A stretch of DNA of 64,000 bases from Hibiscus mutabilis (Eukaryota > Streptophyta > Magnoliopsida > Malvales > Malvaceae): positions 25,571,188 through 25,635,187 of the forward strand of contig CM033747.1 in assembly GCA_019671005.1 (NCBI GenBank), written 5' to 3'. Both the position numbers and the translations under genes were made by a program. The notes under the pieces are model-generated. The model saw only the letters and a program-made list of their open reading frames with translations, searched no databases and was not told the origin of the DNA. Shown one piece after another: positions 9,701 to 22,700 of the stretch (positions are counted from its first letter, which is position 1; every line of letters begins with the position of its first letter).

Positions 9701-12700
9701 ATAAGTCTACCTTGTTTATATATTGGCATAATATTTATTTCATTTACATATATTTAACTTGTTTTAAATAAGTCAATGTACGTGTATGCATGTAAATGTA
9801 TTATTGTTGTATGATTATTATTACAATTATTAATATTACTTATTATTATTAGTAGTAGTAGTATTATTGGGTTGTAATTAAAAAAATAGATCTGAAATAT
9901 AATAAAACCCAATTAGTTTATTAAATAGTCCAGTCCATTACATAATTTAAAACCCAAATATATTATTACAAGACCTATCTGGTCAAACCCATTTAAACCC
10001 TAGCCTTATTTAATATTGGAACCCTAATCCCCTCCATTTTGTGCGTAGCTAAGGGATAACCATTGGATCCAATCTTGATCCAAAACCAAGATCAATCCAT
10101 GATGCCTTCAGCTGGCTGCGTGAAGTCCACGCATGGACGATTTGACTCTTACGCACGCGTGGCGTGCACGCGAGAGACCTTTTGCCTTCCTTGTGCTACG
10201 TGGCTCGATCCAGCGCTTCTACGTTGCCCCCAAGATCAAATCTCGACCATTCATGCTCCAAGTTATCTCAACCGTTGGATTAAATTTGATCCAACGAACG
10301 AGATTAAATTTGGCCGATTGAAGTCCTTTCATCTTCACCAATTGATCTACATGGCTCTACCTCCTGAAATTCGGCTCACCGACTCTCTCTCAACCACCAG
10401 CATGGCCAAGAAAAAACATAAAAAATGGAAAATGTCAGATTCTCAAATCAAACAGTTCAAGCATTAAATTTTTGCTTATCTTATAAACAAAAGGAATCAT
10501 AAGCAGATCGAATATCTATATGCAAGAATCATTGTAATAAATGGAGATTCGGATATTCAATAAGAAAGATTTTTGGAAAAGTATTTTTCCATTCTTTGCA
10601 TGTTTATTCGAACTAAAAAATAATAACAAATAAACAAAAGAGGTTTTCGGGTGTTTACCTTTTGGGGACACCAAACCGTCGCTGTGCATGGTGGTCGAGG
10701 TCACCGTCTCCAATGATAGATAATCTCGGTTTACAAAACAAAGGTCTTTTTAAAAAAATTGGTTTCGGATTTTATGGATTTGAGGCGTATTAAGATTTTA
10801 TTTTGAAAAACGGTGGCCGTATTTGAGTTTAGGGGTATGGGATCTATGATTTGGGATAAAATTGTTGAGTCTGGTGGCCGGCGATCGACGACTGGCGACG
10901 TTTGTTGACGGTAGGGACGACTGAAGTTCGCCGATTTTTGTGTTTATCCCAATCTGGGATGAGCATTCAAGGGTGGTTTAGTTTTGGGAGAAACAATAAA
11001 GGGAGAAGGTTTTATTTTTAAGAATAAATATCAAAATGGCTAAAGGTTTGAATCAAGAGCCGGATGGGTCCTTAAATAGTTTTTTTGTGTTAAAATTGGT
11101 ATAATTACAAAAAAGCCCCCCTCACATTTTGACTTTCTCACCTAAGGTCCTTCTGCCTTTTTAAATCACTTCTCTGGTCCCTTATTATTTTTGAAATCTT
11201 TCAATCTCGTCCCTAAATCAAACTAAATTAGATTTTTAAAGGGTAAATCACCTCTACCCTACTTTTCTTCATGGTTTTTGGTCTTTCGCATGTGTTAATT
11301 ACCCAACTGGTCCTTCTATGTTTTTACTGGTTTTCAGTCGTACCCTAAAATCTATTTAATTACTTTTAAAAGGGTAAATTATAGGTTGAGTCGCTCTTTC
11401 TTTCACTGTTTTTCCAATCATATCCTTTTCTTTCAATTTAAACCGATTCTCAATGGGTTAATTCCCTTTTGGCCCATGTCCTTTCTGTTTCATTTAATTT
11501 TAACCTTTTATTTCATGTATTTGTGTTTAAATGATCATTAATTTGTTTGATATACGTTATTATACTTGTTTACATAGAAGGATCATTAATGTGTTTATAT
11601 GATCATTAATGTGTTTAAATGAACATTAATTTGTTCGATATATGTGTTTGTTCTTGTTTAAAGTATGTTTTATTATACTTGTTTACATGTGTTTTTTATT
11701 CTATTTTATATTGCATAATATTTATTCCATGTTCGATTGCTTTTTGTTGTTATTGTTATTGTTGATAGTATTGATATATATATAAATATACTGTGTAATA
11801 GTATATTTCTCTTGTATTTTGCTTTGTTATACGTATATTTTAAATTATATAAATATATTTGTGTACTTGTATATAATATCATATTAATTAATGTTAGTAT
11901 TTGTTATTTATATATGTTTTATAATATATTAATGTTTCATATTATGTATTATATGAGTATGTTATGAGATTTGTATAAGATGTACACATGTTACATTGTT
12001 TCATTGCATAGATTATATTAATACATAGTTTAAATCTAATGTGTATATCTATCATAATGTTTTGTTTTGTTCTTGTAACATTATATATTTTATGAATAAA
12101 TTATTCTTTTTATCATATATTATACTAAAGGAAGGTTATATATGTATAAGTTTTTTTGTACCGTACTTTTTTATATATGTGAATATCTATTTTTTTACGG
12201 TTCATGTACATATTGTCTTATGTTATTTCATTTATGTTATTATTTTTGTTAATGTTCTTGTGCTTTATTTTATGTATTTTATTATTCCATTTTTTCTCAC
12301 ATATATAGTTAGGCCTTTATCCCGGTATTCTAGTGGGAGTGTCATCCCGGTCTCCGGGTGTCATCTTCTTTGGTATCGTAGATATCAAGACAAATATAAT
12401 ATTCAAACCATTCATATTAGATATTAATTATTGAATTAAATTGTTTTTTATTTTTCTTAATAAATATGATATGAACCCGTTATGTACCAATTTTGGGTGG
12501 TGTGGGGGTGCTAACCCTCCTCCTTCCGTAGTTAACTCCCGAACCCAAGTTTTCAAAATCTCTGGTTTTGTTTTTACGGTGTCCGGCCTACCGAAGTGGC
12601 CGATGGCGACTCCATGTTTTTAAAATACGAGTTTTCTTAAAATCTCCATTTCTTAGCAATTTTTCAATAAAAGCGTGACACTACTCCTTACAAATACGAT

Positions 12701-12748
12701 TTTTTTTATTTTTCGTAGCAGCTTTCGCGAAAAAAAATAGTCACTACA
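9700..12748 (+). repeat. Tat-like LTR A, solo or truncated
   Basis: This block aligns by eye, in reversed orientation, with the 3.26-kb LTR of element G and partly with the LTRs of E. Shared landmarks in order are: GATCTGAAATATAATAAAACCC near 9890; a GTTGGAT...ATCCAAC palindrome at 10273-10296; the phrase CCAATTTTGGGTGGTGTGGG near 12490; TGTCCGGCCTACC near 12580; TGGCGACTCCA at 12604-12614; and an end in ...TCACTACA at 12748. The expected start TGTAATCACTC is not present, so the left end is lost or unresolved (between 9640 and 9880). No primer-binding site or internal region follows, so it is a solo or broken LTR on the plus strand. Confidence 0.6.
10063..10467 (+). other. Open frame inside LTR A with a counterpart in LTR G
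   Basis: A 135-codon open frame (no ATG at its first codon) within LTR A. Part of its translation parallels a same-sense open frame in the G LTR (59784-60203, minus): 'RWIKFDPT' against 'RWIKSDPT', then 'GRLKSF' against 'GRLRPF', then 'MAKKK' against 'MAKNK'. It may only reflect nucleotide homology between the LTRs. It matches no protein family I recognise. Confidence 0.3.
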
Positions 12749-13777
12749 CAAGGGAAGCGTTTAAGGAGCTCAAGTAAGGGTTTATCGATAATAGCTTGAG
12801 GTTAGTACACCTCAAACTCCTAATACTTCATGAGCATCATAGGTGTGATTGCTTTGCATATTAGTTCCTGCAAAATAGGTAGACGATAAATAAGTATGTT
12901 TAGAGATCGGTAGTTCGAGACTTGATATCTCTGAGATGCAGATGATGTTACGAATATGATGATGACTCGTAGGGGCTTTAGACACCGTGTAGGGTCATTC
13001 GAAATACTCGTATAATTATTTAATGATTTTTTTAATTAATTGATAAATCGTGATGACTTGAATGCTGATTCCAATGGAGACATTATTTTTTGGAAATTTA
13101 TGCTAAGGGTTAATACGGATAAATATTAGATTAAATTTTCATAAAGATTGTAATTGTTGTTAAATAATTAAATGTGCTAGCAAACAAAACCTAATGACTT
13201 TTATAAGCTTTAGGGAGTGAGTATAGCCTCGTAATCTCGTAATATGCTAAGACGTTTTGAGCTAGTGGTTAAGGTATCAGTACGAGCTTCGGTTGTACCA
13301 ATATGCTATTTAAAGTCGTATTAGTACAGGTCGACCTGTATCGGTACTCGGGGAAATTTGAGATTTACAGTAAGAAAATTTAGTATAGGTACACGTGTAA
13401 GTACCAATAGCCGAAGAAACCATACTGATACTCGAGGGTACTATACTGATACTCATATTCGATTACCTGTACCCGATAAGTAGAATAACCTACAAATGCT
13501 ATTAAATGGAAATTGACGTGTATAACTTATAACCTAATTTATGCCTTAATTAATGAGATAATATGGACTCCTAATGAGAAAAAATAAGCTATAAAACTGA
13601 TAATCGAGACTTTACCCTTTCATACGAGCATAACGAGCAACAATTTGGTAAAGTAATTTGGGTGACTCGGTGATTAACAGAAACCATAAAGTATTGGTAA
13701 ACCGTGTCTTGTTGTGTGTTGTGTAGACACTTATTTGGCTGAGTCACCTTTGATTTATGGGATCTGGATATCCTATG
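12749..13777 (+). repeat. LTR B' fragment 1 (interrupted by element B)
   Basis: The sequence is related to the middle of the B LTRs. It shares GGTTAGTACACCTC near 12801-12814, then CATGAGCATCATAGGTG, ATAAGCTTTAGGGA and the run of TACTGATACTC phrases at 13420-13470. It stops at GATATCCTATG, and the continuation (AGAGTGTTGAAACACCATGG) is found on the far side of element B at 22701. It has no coding content. Its left end abuts LTR A. Confidence 0.65.
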
Positions 13778-16430
13778 TGTAATGACCCAAATCTTGGGCC
13801 TTGCAAAATTGGGCCTCAAACCTAATTTATTGGGCCTTATATTGGAAAGCCCAAAATAAGGATAATTGGATTTGGGCTTTGCGGTATTTTAAAGAGATTT
13901 TATATGAGGAGTAATTAAAAAAAAGAGGAAAAGAAAAGAAAAGAAAATGATGGTGCTTTAAAATAAAAGGTGGCTGATTTGATGGGGGAAGAGAAAACAA
14001 AATAAATGAGATATTTGGAGAGAGAGAGAAAAATAGGGAAAGAGAGAAAAACTTAAGAGAAAAAATAAAGGGGGAGGCTTTGAGCCCTGGCCAGCCATCA
14101 CCGAAGCCGTCGTGGCTCTCACCGCCGCCGCCATCAAGTCTGGCTCGTCGAGAAGAGTTCAGCCATGGTCGTCCTGTCACGATAGCTACCGTCGTTTTCC
14201 TTGGTAGAAGAAAAGAATAGACGATGTAGCTTGGAACAACGTACCCTACCGTCTTCTTGCTAAAACGGAGGCCACCGCTGGAACCACTGGCCTGAAGACA
14301 GCCGTTCTAGAGTTTGCCGTCGCCGGTAGTCCATCGGAGGATAGCCCACGCGCCACCACGCGCCGCCTATGGGGGTGGGCATGTGCTTGGCTAGACGGGT
14401 GCACATTGCCTGTATGCACCACACTGCACGAGATCGCTATCCTCGGGTGTACGTGCACCCTGCCACACGAGATAACACCCACGGGTGCACTGAGGCTATA
14501 GTACACTTGCCCGCATTGGATCTCGCTCCTAGGGTGCACCCAGCTTACCATGCACCGCGTCGTACCGAATCGGCTAGTTTGACCAAGGAGTTGACTAGCA
14601 TTGACCAATGTTGATCGGGCTATTGACTTTTTTGGAGGACCCTACTCGGGAGTTTCTCGACGTTCTGGATTCGTTGGTGAAGTATGTTTTGCCAAATTTG
14701 AACTCAGTAAGCTATTTTTACGCGTTTGACCTTGTGAATAGTATAGGAGATGCATAGAAATAATGTATGTTCGTGTTTGTTGATATACGAGGATTAATCG
14801 AGGTTGGACATCAGATCAAGTGGAATATTCGAGGCTTGCATGTTAGTGGTTGCAAGTTAAGAGATGAGTAATAAGCATGTCTTGATACTGTTAGTTCGAG
14901 GCTTGATGATTATTGGGGTGCTTGATGAGCTTGAGAATGTTCGAGGCTGTTATAAGCTTTAGAGACTATATATGATTGTCTGAATATCCATATGATTATC
15001 TGATTGTATGATCGGTTGACTGATTGATTTATGATGATGCCTTGTGTGTAAGCTGAATAAATTAGCATGTTCGATTGAATATTGGTTAGAGACAATATTG
15101 ATAAATATTTGATTAATGGATAAAAACCCGGTAAGTGGTAATAATTAATTAAATATGCTAGCAACGTACTTTAATGCCTTTCACAAGCTTTAGGGACCTA
15201 ATAGGTGTTATAATACTGTAATTTAAATGAATTGTATAAACCCGAGAGTTGTGTATGAGTACGAGCTTTGGTGAGTATCGTTAACTAAAGATACCATATC
15301 GATACTCATATTCGAGTACCGATATCGTTGAACTGGATAGTCTAAAATACCGGTCTAAGATAAGGGTAATACGAAATATTAATAATTGAACTATACCTTG
15401 ATAAATGAGATTAAATATGCACTTCTCCATAATGTAATAACAACTCGGTAATGTATAATAAACAATATGTTGACGATTAGAAACAATAGGGGATCCTTGG
15501 ATTGAATCTTATTGATTGACGAGATCCAGATACCCAATGAAAGAGTGTTGCAACACCATGATTAAGATACCGAATAGAGGTTGCCGATACTATGTGACCT
15601 GGGCCTCATTCGAAGATACTCGATAAGTGATTCTGAGTATGGGTGTATGCTCTGATGCTATGTGACCCGACCTCACCTAAGGAATAGATGCTCGAGGGAT
15701 GATTCCGAGCAAGGGTGTATGTTCCGATGCTATGTGACCCGGCTTCACCTAGGGTGTATGATCTGATGCTATGTGACTTGGCCTCACCCGAAGTGTATGT
15801 ACCGATGCTTTGTGATCCAGCATCACTCCAGAATGGCGTTGTTGTTATTGATGTTGTTTTTGCCTTAGTGATCTGTTGAGATCTCAGGCTTGGTTGGGCC
15901 TTGTGTGCCATTATTGATGATTGCTATGATGTTAGCATGTGTTTAGTGGTAGTGCCACATGTTCATTTATCTATTCTTATTACTCGTACTAGATTGCATG
16001 CTTTTGTTTATGATTAGCATAAAGTATAGTATAGTAGATGTGTACCACTAAGCTTTGTAAGCTCAGTGCTCAGAATTGTTATTTTTGAGCGTAGGTTGAT
16101 CACGGGATCGACGAGCACTGTCTGTATGGGATTCCAACAAGCGACGTCGTTAGAGTATGATACTTGTATTTAGAGGGTCGTGTATTCATAGAACCTTACA
16201 TGTATGTGTTTGTAATTCTTACTTTGAACCTGTATTAATGAAGTCAATTGTTTAAATGTTTTATTTACTTGGAGCTCCTTTGTAACTTTTTAATCGTATA
16301 TATATTTATTTGAAATTGTGGGCTTTAAATGTTTTTGGAAAGCATTTTATTTGGGCTAAACCAAGTTAAGAACTTTATGATTTTGGTTGGGCTTGAGGCC
16401 TAATATGACATTCAAGTCGAGGGTGTTACA
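13778..16430 (+). repeat. Element B 5' LTR
   Basis: Starts TGTAATGACCC and ends GGGTGTTACA. It contains a GA-rich tract (13915-14070), a GC-rich segment (14090-14620) and tandem units of 'GATGCTATGTGACCYGGCCTCAC' type at 15590-15830. Compared with the 3' LTR it lacks about 90 bp that the 3' LTR holds at roughly 20970-21063. The older B' LTR retains that segment, so this copy has the deletion. In a 118-bp sample near 15060-15180 I counted four substitutions between the two LTRs. Confidence 0.85.
15590..15835 (+). repeat. Tandem repeats inside the B 5' LTR
   Basis: Five imperfect units beginning GATRCTATGTGAC, followed by a CCTCAC phrase and a GTGTATG phrase, with variable spacing of about 38-70 bp. 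The matching block in the 3' LTR is at 21848-22090, and a more diverged version lies in B' at 22745-22910. Confidence 0.75.
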
Positions 16431-16435
16431 TTTAG

Positions 16436-16452
16436 TGGTATCAAAGCTTAGG
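16436..16452 (+). promoter_or_regulatory. Element B primer-binding site (Met-type)
   Basis: TGGTATCAAAGCTTAGG lies five bases after the LTR end. It resembles the plant initiator-Met primer-binding site TGGTATCAGAGC with a few changes. It fixes the plus-strand orientation of element B. Confidence 0.75.
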
Positions 16453-19400
16453 TTTAGCCGGTTCTAGGAAACCCCAGGGTGGTATAGGTGTTTTAGTAAG
16501 GTGTCTAGTGAATACAAGCCCTTAAATTAAGTTCATACTCCTTAAGACAAGAATTCTGATGGTGCCATCAATGTTGTGACGTTAAGATGGTTATATTTGT
16601 AGCCGCGAGGGCCGAGATAAGCGTTAAGCCGCTCATGAAAGTGATTTTGAGGTTCAAGGTTGCCCTAAATTGTTGAAATATTAGTTAGTTAAATAATTTC
16701 AGAGTCGAGGATGTGTTCTCCTCCCGCTACCTAAATGGTGTTCTTATCACTTAGTGTAACAGTTTTGGAGTCTTCAGGTGCTTTATGGGAGTTTGTGGCA
16801 AGAAATCTTCATTGTTATATGCGTGAATACATGTTGTAACACGAGTATGGATGATATGTTCTTGAATCAGTTAGTGGATGCACGATGGGTGGTGAACCCT
16901 TTCGTTTGCTTAAAAAGGAGTTCATTGATAGTTAGGAGGTGTCGTCACCCTTTGCGAAGGCGTTTCTCAGAGACAGTGGATTCAGGATCCACTAGTTCGT
17001 CAAAGTGTGGCCAAGTTAGACGTTCTACAGGTTTGAAAGAGAGCTACCTTCTTGGGAGTTGTGGCACCGTGAAATTGTTTTGGTTAACCAAACGTGACAC
17101 AAGCCAGTAATGTAGAGAGTTATGCTCGAGGCTTCGAGACCTCGAGGGAACCCACCCTTTAGTGATGAAAAAGTTTGGATCGTTGTCCCCCTATTGTGAT
17201 TTACCTGGTTGTTGTTTTGAGAGTGACACACGGGGTTGTGAGACATGTTTAACCATTCGACGGATACTAATGTGTGTAGTTCTACATTGGTGAAGCTTCA
17301 GATTTGTCAGAGTGTTTGTTTATGCCTTTTGGAGGTGTCGTCAGAACTTTCTCCTTGTTGAGGATGTGGATGGATGTTAAAGGTAAAATTAAGTTGGACG
17401 TTCGTGCCCATCATCTTTTTTGGAGGACACTGACTCAATTGAGAAAGTTAGAGGTTCAGTTGTGAAGGTGCAACTTGAAGGAGGTTCCTTTTGCCTGAGT
17501 GTTCCACCCAAGAGAGAAGTAGGCTTGCTCGTTAGTAAGAGGTTGGTTCGTTGAAATGATGCACTAACCGTAGATAGTGGTCGTATGATAGAAGAAGATT
17601 GTTATGTGTCTCCTAAGGTGAAGGACTCGTTTAAGCAATTGCGAGGTGATTTGTGTGCTTTTCTTAGTTTGGTTCGAGAGTAAGATAGTTCTGGTTAAAG
17701 TGTTAAAGGCTTAGAGTTTCGAAATAAATTTTGGAATGAGTATTTCCCTTTTTTGGGTGTGTCGTGGTAATGATGGATGCCTGTAGGGACGTTTGAGGTT
17801 TTTCAACAATTGTGTTGTCTCTTGAATATAAGTTGATGCTTTGCGTGACACGTGTGAAGGTGCAAGGGATATAGAAATATGAACGTTGACAAGATAAATA
17901 TCGTAAGGGCCTTGTGCGTGAAAGAGAGGTTGGGTACCTTGCAATCAGTAAAGAATCAAGGGTTGAAGACTTCATAAATGTTTTGTTCTGTATCACAGTT
18001 TATTTGAGGCAACCGAGGAACAATAGTAGAGATGCTAACTCGATCAAGGACGAGTAAGGTTTCAAGATCTTCAATGATGTTTTATGGTTTTGTTAAGGTT
18101 GTGCTTGCCTCAATAGCGTGGAATTTTGGGGTACTCGATCTTTAAAGAGTTTGAGATTTGAACCACGATGTGAGTCAAAGTAACTAAGAATTATGGATTG
18201 CATGATCGATCACCATCTAGGTAAGTGATCTTGGCGAGTGATGGATTGTACAAGGTTAGTTCGGGTTAGAGCATCATGCTATCTATGTAGAGTGATCAAA
18301 GATCGTAAGTGATGGTCGTGTAATTGAGCATCGATGCTAGCTCTATACAGTAGTGATACTTGATCCATCTAGTGTTGGTACTGATCGGTTAGTATTGGTA
18401 CCCGTGTGGTTGTCAGTTAAGTTTTAAGTTAAAAATTGATTCGTTTTGAAAGTCACGAGAATTAGTTTCTGATTCTGATTTAAGGGACACAATGTTATGT
18501 TTGGAATTGGGTTTGATGGTTTCTGATGGACTTCGAGATCTTGTTGTGAGTGCCTTATAGAAAAGTATATATTAACGTGAAAGATTCTCTCTTTTATAGT
18601 ACAATGGTCTGTATATGGTGAATTTTGATAGCGACTATTGGTACTAAGCTTTCATCACGTGTTTAAGAAACAATGTATAGTTGCGTGTTGAGATGGTGAT
18701 GAGTGCTTGATTTGCCATCGGTTGGGAGTCAAACATTGAATTTCTAAGGGTTGTTGTGATGCTTCGATGTTACTCAATAGAAATTGAATAGATGACCGTG
18801 GAACTTGAAAAGGTTTATGAGTGCACAGTTTTGATAAAATTTCTTTGAGTAATGATGAAGTCCTTGGTAGGTACCGTTTGATATTTTTTTTGGCAAAGGC
18901 GAGATCCAGATAAAAAATCTGCTTAGATTGTTTGGGGGTTGGATTGTACGACAATGCAGTGCGTACATGTTACCTTTTGACACGAGATCTAGATAGATTT
19001 GATGGTACATATGACGTGTTTTTGGGCACATTATGGTTAAGAGTGTAAGATTCTCGCATGAACCGAGTTAATGAGATCGGCTTTAGTAATCGATAAGAGT
19101 TATCATGTAAAGTTTAAGGTAAGCTTTCAGGGCGAGTAGAGACGCTGTCCTTTTTTTTGGAATCTTGCGCCGAGCAAGCAATGGTTGCGAGGCCATCGGA
19201 GTTAGAGACTCTTTCAGGGATTCACCACCAGAGAAATTGTTTGTTTGGCTACAACGGTTGTTTAACATCTTGTTCTTTTGGATCGTACGTTGTTATGGAA
19301 GGATTTTTTTGTGTGCAGCAATCTTTTGGGTTCTATAGCGTAGTTAAGTTTCTTTGTCGATGAAATTCATGTGACAATTTTATCAGGGTACCGTTGGATT

Positions 19401-19935
19401 TTGCTTGCTGTCTATTATGTACCGAGCAAGAAAGAAATTCTTTTCAGAGAAGAATCAGTTGAGACTAGGATTGTAACAGTTAAGGACAATGTTATTTCTG
19501 ATAAGTGTTGGATTTTGGTTGTACCTTTAAAAGCATGAATTTTTAAAAAATTGTGTATCGATTGTGGATGGCTAATGAGTAACAACAAAATACTGCTATC
19601 AGCTTCTGAAGTGGATAGCCTTCGAATCAATAGATGAGTTTCAAGGTTTTTGTACGACAAGTTGTAATCTAATGGTATGAATTTTAGAGTCGTATGACCG
19701 TTCAGTCAGACTTCTTTGGTTGAGTTTAGAGGTTTTGAATCGAGATAATGGTAGAAAAGATTGCAAGAAGGGATCAATTGAGACTGTGCTTGTACCTTTG
19801 TGAGAAAAGCCGTATGGTTATGTTTATGGGGGATCAGTTTAGCGCAGAGGAAAATGCTAAGGACTTGGAAGAGTTGTCATAGATAACATTATCTCTTGGT
19901 TGGTGGATACAAATTTTGAGGACGAAATTTTCTTA
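16453..19935 (+). other. Element B internal region without recognisable pol
   Basis: About 3.5 kb between primer-binding site and polypurine tract. Open frames here are short (the longest plus-strand one, 16778-17110, is 110 codons) and match no family I know. No CCHC knuckle, DSG protease, F/YxDD or integrase motif was seen in any frame. The only pol-like trace is the terminal FEDEIFL-like stretch near 19912-19935. It is best read as the remnant leader and spacer of a non-autonomous element. Confidence 0.6.
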
Positions 19936-19949
19936 AAGGAGGGGAGAGT
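19936..19949 (+). promoter_or_regulatory. Element B polypurine tract
   Basis: AAAGGAGGGGAGAGT sits directly before the 3' LTR start TGTAACGACCC. It is the expected plus-strand priming site of an LTR retrotransposon. Confidence 0.8.
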
Positions 19950-22695
19950 TGTAACGACCCAAATCTTGGGCCTTGCAAAATTAGGCCTCGGTCTATGTTG
20001 GAAAGCCCAAAATAAGGATAATTGGATTTGGGCTTTGTGGTATTTTAAAGAGGTTTTATGTGAGGAGTAATTAAAAAAAGAGGAAAAGAAAATGAGGGTG
20101 TTTTAAACTAAAAGGTAGCGGATTTGATGAGGGAGAGAGAAGAAAATAAATGAGATATTTGGAGAGAGAGAGAGAAAAAAGGGGGAAAGAGAGAAAATGT
20201 TAAGAGAAAAAAATAAAGGGGAGGCTTTGAGCCCAGTCCAGCCATCACCAAAGCCGCTGTGACTCTCACCGTCACTGGCATCAGGCCCGGCTTGCCCGAG
20301 AGGAGTTTGGCCATGGTTGTCTCTTCGCGATAGTCACCATTGTTTGTCGGGGTAGAAAAAAAAAGATATGACGTAGCTTGGAACGTCATGCTCTGTCGTC
20401 TTCCTGTTGAAACGGAGGCCACCGCTAGAACCACTGGCCTAAGGACAACTATTTTGGAGCTTATCGTCGCCATCTGGCCACCGAAGGACAGCCCACGTGC
20501 CGCCCATAGGGGTGGACATGTGCTTGGCCAGATGGGTGCACACTGCCCATGTGCACCGCACCGTACGAGATCACTATCCTCTAGTGTACGTGCACCCTGC
20601 CACATGGGATAACACCCACGGGTGCACCGAGGTTGCAATACACTCGCCCGCACTAGATCTCGCTCCTAGGGTGCAACCAGATTACCATTCACCGCATCAC
20701 ACCGGATCGACCAGTTTGACCAAGGAGTTGATCGGCGTTGACCAACATTGACCGAGCCGTTGACTTTTTCTAGAAGACCCTACTCGAGGGTTTCTCGACG
20801 TTTCAAATTCGTTGGCGCAGTATGTTTTACTAAATTCAAACCCGATAAGCTATTTTTACGGGTTTTACCTTGTGAATAGTATAGGAGATGCATAGAAATA
20901 ATTTATGTTCGTGTTTGTTGATATGCGAGGATTAATCGGGGTTGGACATAGGATCAAGTAGAATATTCAGGAAGCTAGGATGAGGATTCTAGCGATGTCA
21001 GCATAAGGTTAGTACACCTCGAACTCTAGAATGCATTATGAGCATCATAAGTGTAATTGCCTTGCTTGTTAGTGGTTGCAAGTTAGGAGATGAGTAATAA
21101 GTATGTGTTGATACTGTTAGTTCAAGGCTTGATGATTATCGGGATGCTTGATGAGCTTGAAAATGTTTGAGGCTATTATGAGCTTTAGAGACTGTATAGG
21201 ATTGTTTGAATATTTGTGTGATTATCTGATTGTATGATCGGTTGGCTAATTGATTTATGATGATTCCTTGCGTGTAAGCTGAATAAATTAGCATGTTTGA
21301 TTGAATATTGGTTAGAGACAATATTGATAAATATTTGATTAATGGATAAAAACCCAGTAAGTGGTAATAATTAATTAAATACGCTAGCAATGTACTTTAA
21401 TGCCTTTCATAAGATTTAGAGACCTAATAAGTGTTATAATATCGTAATTTAAAGGAATTGTACAACCCCGTGAGTTAGGTACGGGTACGATCTTTGGTGA
21501 GTACCGTTAACTAGGGGTACCGTATCGATACTCATATTCAAGTACCGATGTCATTGAACTAGATAGTCTGAAATACCGATCTAAGATAAAGGTAATACAA
21601 AATATTAATAATTAAACTATACCTTGATAAATGAGATTAAATATGCACTTCTCCATAATGTAATAATAACTCGGTAATGTATAATAAACAGTATGTTGAC
21701 CATTAGCAACAATAAGGGATCCTTGGGATCGCGTAGCTTGTATGCCGGATAGGCATTTGATGGATTGAATCTTATTGATTGAAGAGATCTGAATACCCAA
21801 TGAAAGAGTTTTGCAACACCATGGTTGAGATACCGAACTGAGGTTACCGATGCTATGTGACCCGGGCCTCATTCGAAGATACTCGAGGAGTGATTCTGAG
21901 TATGGGTGTATGCTCTGATGCTATGTGACCCGGCCTCACCCAAAGAGTAGATGCTCGAGGGATGATTCCAAGCAAGGGTGTATGTTCTGATGCTATATGA
22001 CCCCACCCCACCCAGAGTGTATGATCCGATGCTACATGACCCGACCTCACCCGAAGTCTATGTACCGATGCTTTGTGACCTGCCATCACTCTATAGTTGT
22101 GTTGTTGATATTGTTTTTTCCTTAGTGATCTGTTGAGATCTTGGGCTTGGTTGGGCCTTGTGTGCCATGATTGATGATTGCTATGATGTTAGCATGTGTT
22201 TAGGCGGTTAGTGGTTACGCCACATATTTATTTATCTCTTCTTATTGCTCGTACTAGCTTGCATGCTTATGTTTATGATTAGCATGAAATATAGTAGAGT
22301 AGATGTGTACCACTGAGCTTTGTAAGCTCAGTGCTCAGAATTGTTGTTTCCGTGCGTAGGTTGATTGCGGGATTGAATAGCACTATCTATATGGGATTCC
22401 AGCAAGCGACATCGTCAAAGTATGATACTTGTATTTAGTGGGATGTGTATTCATAGAACCTTACATGTATGAGTCTGTAATTCTTATTTTGAACCTGTAT
22501 TAATCAAGTCAATTGTTTAAATATTTTATTTAATTAGAGCTCATTTGTAACATTTTAATCGTATATATATTTATTTGAAATCGTGGGATTTAAATGTTTT
22601 TGAAAAGCATTTTATTTGGGATAAACCAAGTTAAGAACTTTATGATTTTGGTTGGGCTTGAGGCCCAATGTGACATCCAGGTCGAGGGTGTTACA
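19950..22695 (+). repeat. Element B 3' LTR
   Basis: Starts TGTAACGACCC and ends GAGGGTGTTACA. It matches the 5' LTR throughout but keeps a segment of about 90 bp (about 20970-21063) missing from it, and lacks a short stretch present near 13820-13840. The tandem GATGCTATGTGAC block is at 21848-22090. Confidence 0.85.
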
Positions 22696-22700
22696 CTGTG

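Larger units (their letters stand above)
13778..22695 (+). mobile_element. Element B: non-autonomous gypsy-like LTR retrotransposon
   Basis: An 8.9-kb element with two LTRs (13778-16430 and 19950-22695), a Met-type primer-binding site after the left LTR and a polypurine tract before the right one. The flanking 5-mers CTATG (13773-13777) and CTGTG (22696-22700) are a one-mismatch target duplication. The 3.5-kb internal region shows no recognisable gag, protease, reverse transcriptase or integrase, so the element must have depended on proteins from relatives. The tail before the polypurine tract, 'TTTTGAGGACGAAATTTTC', is typical of Del/Tekay chromoviruses. This suggests B is a deletion derivative of that group. 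It inserted into a related older LTR (B'). Confidence 0.85.

Noticed and set aside
11737..12427. Tyr/Ile-rich membrane proteins
   Set aside because: Low-complexity TA-rich LTR sequence produces long Ile/Tyr/Phe frames without family similarity.
13827..14608. Protein genes in the B LTR GC-rich part (both strands), repeated at 20108-20751
   Set aside because: The open frames coincide with LTR sequence, exist on both strands and show no family resemblance. Similarity between copies is explained by LTR identity.
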